From contig CAZMXS010000034.1 in assembly GCA_964570325.1 (NCBI GenBank), forward strand, positions 1 to 48,947: DNA of 48,947 bases. The letters are read 5' to 3'. The position numbers and the translations under genes are program-made. Below the pieces are notes generated by a model. The model made no database searches. It worked only from the letters and a program-made list of their open reading frames with translations, and was not told the DNA's origin. Every line of letters starts with the position of its first letter. Position 1 is the stretch's first letter. The stretch is from CAZMXS01 sp964570325. Its GTDB lineage: Bacteria; Verrucomicrobiota; Kiritimatiellia; CAIQIC01; CAZMXS01. This document shows positions 22,401 to 25,400 of this stretch, piece after piece.

Positions 22401-25400
22401 GACATTACCGGCTGGACCGAGCCGGGCAACGAGACGATCGTGCTGACCAACGGCACGGCGACCACGCTGATTCGCACTTACCTGCGCAACGGCAGCCTGC
22501 AGATCATCCTCGAACCGGCCCTGGCGCGCGACGAGGGCGCGCAGTGGCGTGTGGACGGCGGCGGCTGGACCAACAGCGCTACGGTGGTTACCAACCTGGC
22601 TCCCGGCCCGCACCTGGTGGACTTCAAGACGATCGAGGGCTGGGACACTCCGCCCAGCACCAACATCACGCTGCCCGCGGGATCCGCCCTGGTCCAGACC
22701 TATTACTATGTCCTGACGGAGGGCTTCCTCGTGGTGCATCTCGACCCGACCAACGCCGTGGCCGCGGGCGCCCAGTGGCAGCTCAACGGCGGCTCCTGGC
22801 AGAACAGTGACGTGACCAACCGCCTGCGCACCGGCAGCTACACGATCAACTTCCGCAATATCGCGGGCTGGACGACGCCGGCGGCGCAATCCAATGTGCT
22901 GGTTACGCGCGAGGGCACCAACCTGGTCATCGGCACCTACCTGCAGGGCGTGCGGCCGATCTCGGGCTATGTCTTCAACCAGTCGCTGTGGGACAACCTC
23001 GGTCTGCATAGTCTGCCGCCGGGCGACGGCACCGGAACGGGCACGGTGATCGTCGGCGTCTGGCACTACGGTTCGGCCGTGATCGGCCCGCCGATCAGCG
23101 ACTACCGCACCAACCTGTTGACGACGGCCCTGCCGTTTTCCGTTCCAGGCGGCCTGCCGTACATGATCCAGAACATCGCGCTGGCGGGCACCGAGCAGAA
23201 TCCGGCCTACAAACTGATGGCGTGGATTGACGGTGATGCCAACGGTGGCTATGACCCTGGTGAGCCGCGCAGCCAAATCCAACCGTTTGCCATGCTCAAC
23301 GACGCCGGCTTGTCCGCCCAGAATGTGACGATCGGCGACGATATGAACACCAACAGCCTGCCCGACTGGTGGGAAATCCACTGGTTCGGCAATCTTGATC
23401 AGACGGCCGATGGCGACTATGACCGCGACGGCTTCTCGAACCTGGCCGAGTACAACCTGTCGCGCCTGACCAATGCGCTCGCGGCCCTGAACCCGGCGCA
23501 CTTCGACAGCGACGGCGACGGCATGGACGACAAGTGGGAGTGGGATCGCTGGGCCGGCGGCGCCGGCCTGAACCCGGCGACCAACGACGCGCTCGGCGAT
23601 GTGGACGGCGACGGTCTTTCCAACTACCGCGAATACATGGGTATGGATGACCTGCCGCAGATGATGCAGGACCACACGGCCGCGACCGGCATTGCGCGGA
23701 CGAACGCGGCCAGCGCGGACGCCATGAACCCGCTGGACATTGACAGCGACGGCGACTGGCTCGTGGATAGCTTTGAAGCGGCCTGGTACTTCCCGGCGGC
23801 TTTCATTGACCCGCTTGGCACCAACGGCATTCTCGGTTTGGACCCGGACAAGGATGGCCTGCCGCACTACCGCGAGCAGTGTCTCCTGATGCAATTCCGG
23901 CAGGGCGCCTCGAACGACATCTGGTCGCTCGGCACCAACGGCTGGCCCGTCACCGCCGCGAACGGCATCCGCGAGTTCGCGCCCAAGCTGGCATTGGGCG
24001 CCACCAACGCCACGCTCGACGCCGACCTGGCCGCGCTGCGCGCGCATGAGTGGACGCACCCGGTCAATCCGGACACGGACGCGGACCTGCTCCCGGACGG
24101 CTGGGAGGTGGAATACGCCCTCGACCCGCGCGATGCCACCGGCGACAATGGGTTCTGGGGCGATCCGGACAACGACCTGCTCTACAACACGCAGGAATAC
24201 CTCGGCCAGGATGGCGACCGCTCAACGAACACCGAATTCATCAGCGGCACGGGCGACGAAACCAATCCGAATGAACACAACTGGCGGCCGGACAGCACCG
24301 GCGTGGGTCCGGGCCTGGCGCGGCCGGTTGTGCCGGCCAACTGGTGGAACGCATGCGGCGGCTGGCCGAATTACGGCACGCTCGGCGCGGCGCTGCCGAC
24401 ATTCAGCCTCGGCGCCGATGGCGGCGCGGACACGGACGATGACGGCGTATCCGACTCAACCGAGCTGTGGCAGGAGTACTTGAGCCTCGGCTTTGATCCG
24501 AGCCCGGTGCACTCGATGTCGCCGTTCTTCAAGAAGTCGGCGCGGGTCACGAGCATGAACGGCATTCCGCTGCCGGATCCGGAGGGCGGCTTGACCCGTG
24601 GCTGGCTCCCGCTGCTGCACGGCCGCGCATGGACGCTGGAATGCTACGTCAAACTGTTGCGGAACAACTTGAACGGCTCGCTGATTCTGATCCCGGGCCC
24701 GCTCGGGCTGGGCGACATCAGCGCCGAGATCGCGTTGAGCACCAACGAAGTCGGCGTCAGTTTCCACACCGTCGGCGGCTTCTACTACCGTACCGCCGGG
24801 CCGGTGCTGCCGACCAACCGCTGGATCCACCTCGCGGGCGTCTGGGATCCGCTGAACAACGCGCTCTCGCTGTACGTGGATGGCGTGTTTGTCCAGACCA
24901 AGCGCGTCTATGAGGAGGCGCTTTCCAGCCGGTGTTACACCTCGGCCGAACAGCCGGTGATCGGCTACTCCGGCGACGGCTCGATGGCGAACAACTTGCT
25001 GGTGGACGAAGTGCGTATCTGGACCGTGGCGCGCACAGCCGATCAGATCGAGCAATACCGGCGCAAGCTGGTTCCGCAGAACGCGTGGGGCCTGGCGGCC
25101 TACTACCGGTTCGACGACGGCGGCGCCACCGCCGAGGACTTCGCGCGCAAGGCGCAGAACGGCCTGCTGGGCGCGGAGACCAATAACTACACCTACGGCG
25201 ACTTCGGCTACGCGCTTTCCAACGGCTTCGTATTCGTGACCAACGACTACGCGAATGTGCTTGGCGTGGACGCGCGCGGCGCGGACGACACCGATGGCGA
25301 CGGCCTGCCCGACGACTGGGAAGTCATGAATCACCTCAACCCGTTCTCGACCAACTACCCGTACGGCGCCAACGACGATCCGGACGGCGATTCGCTCGTG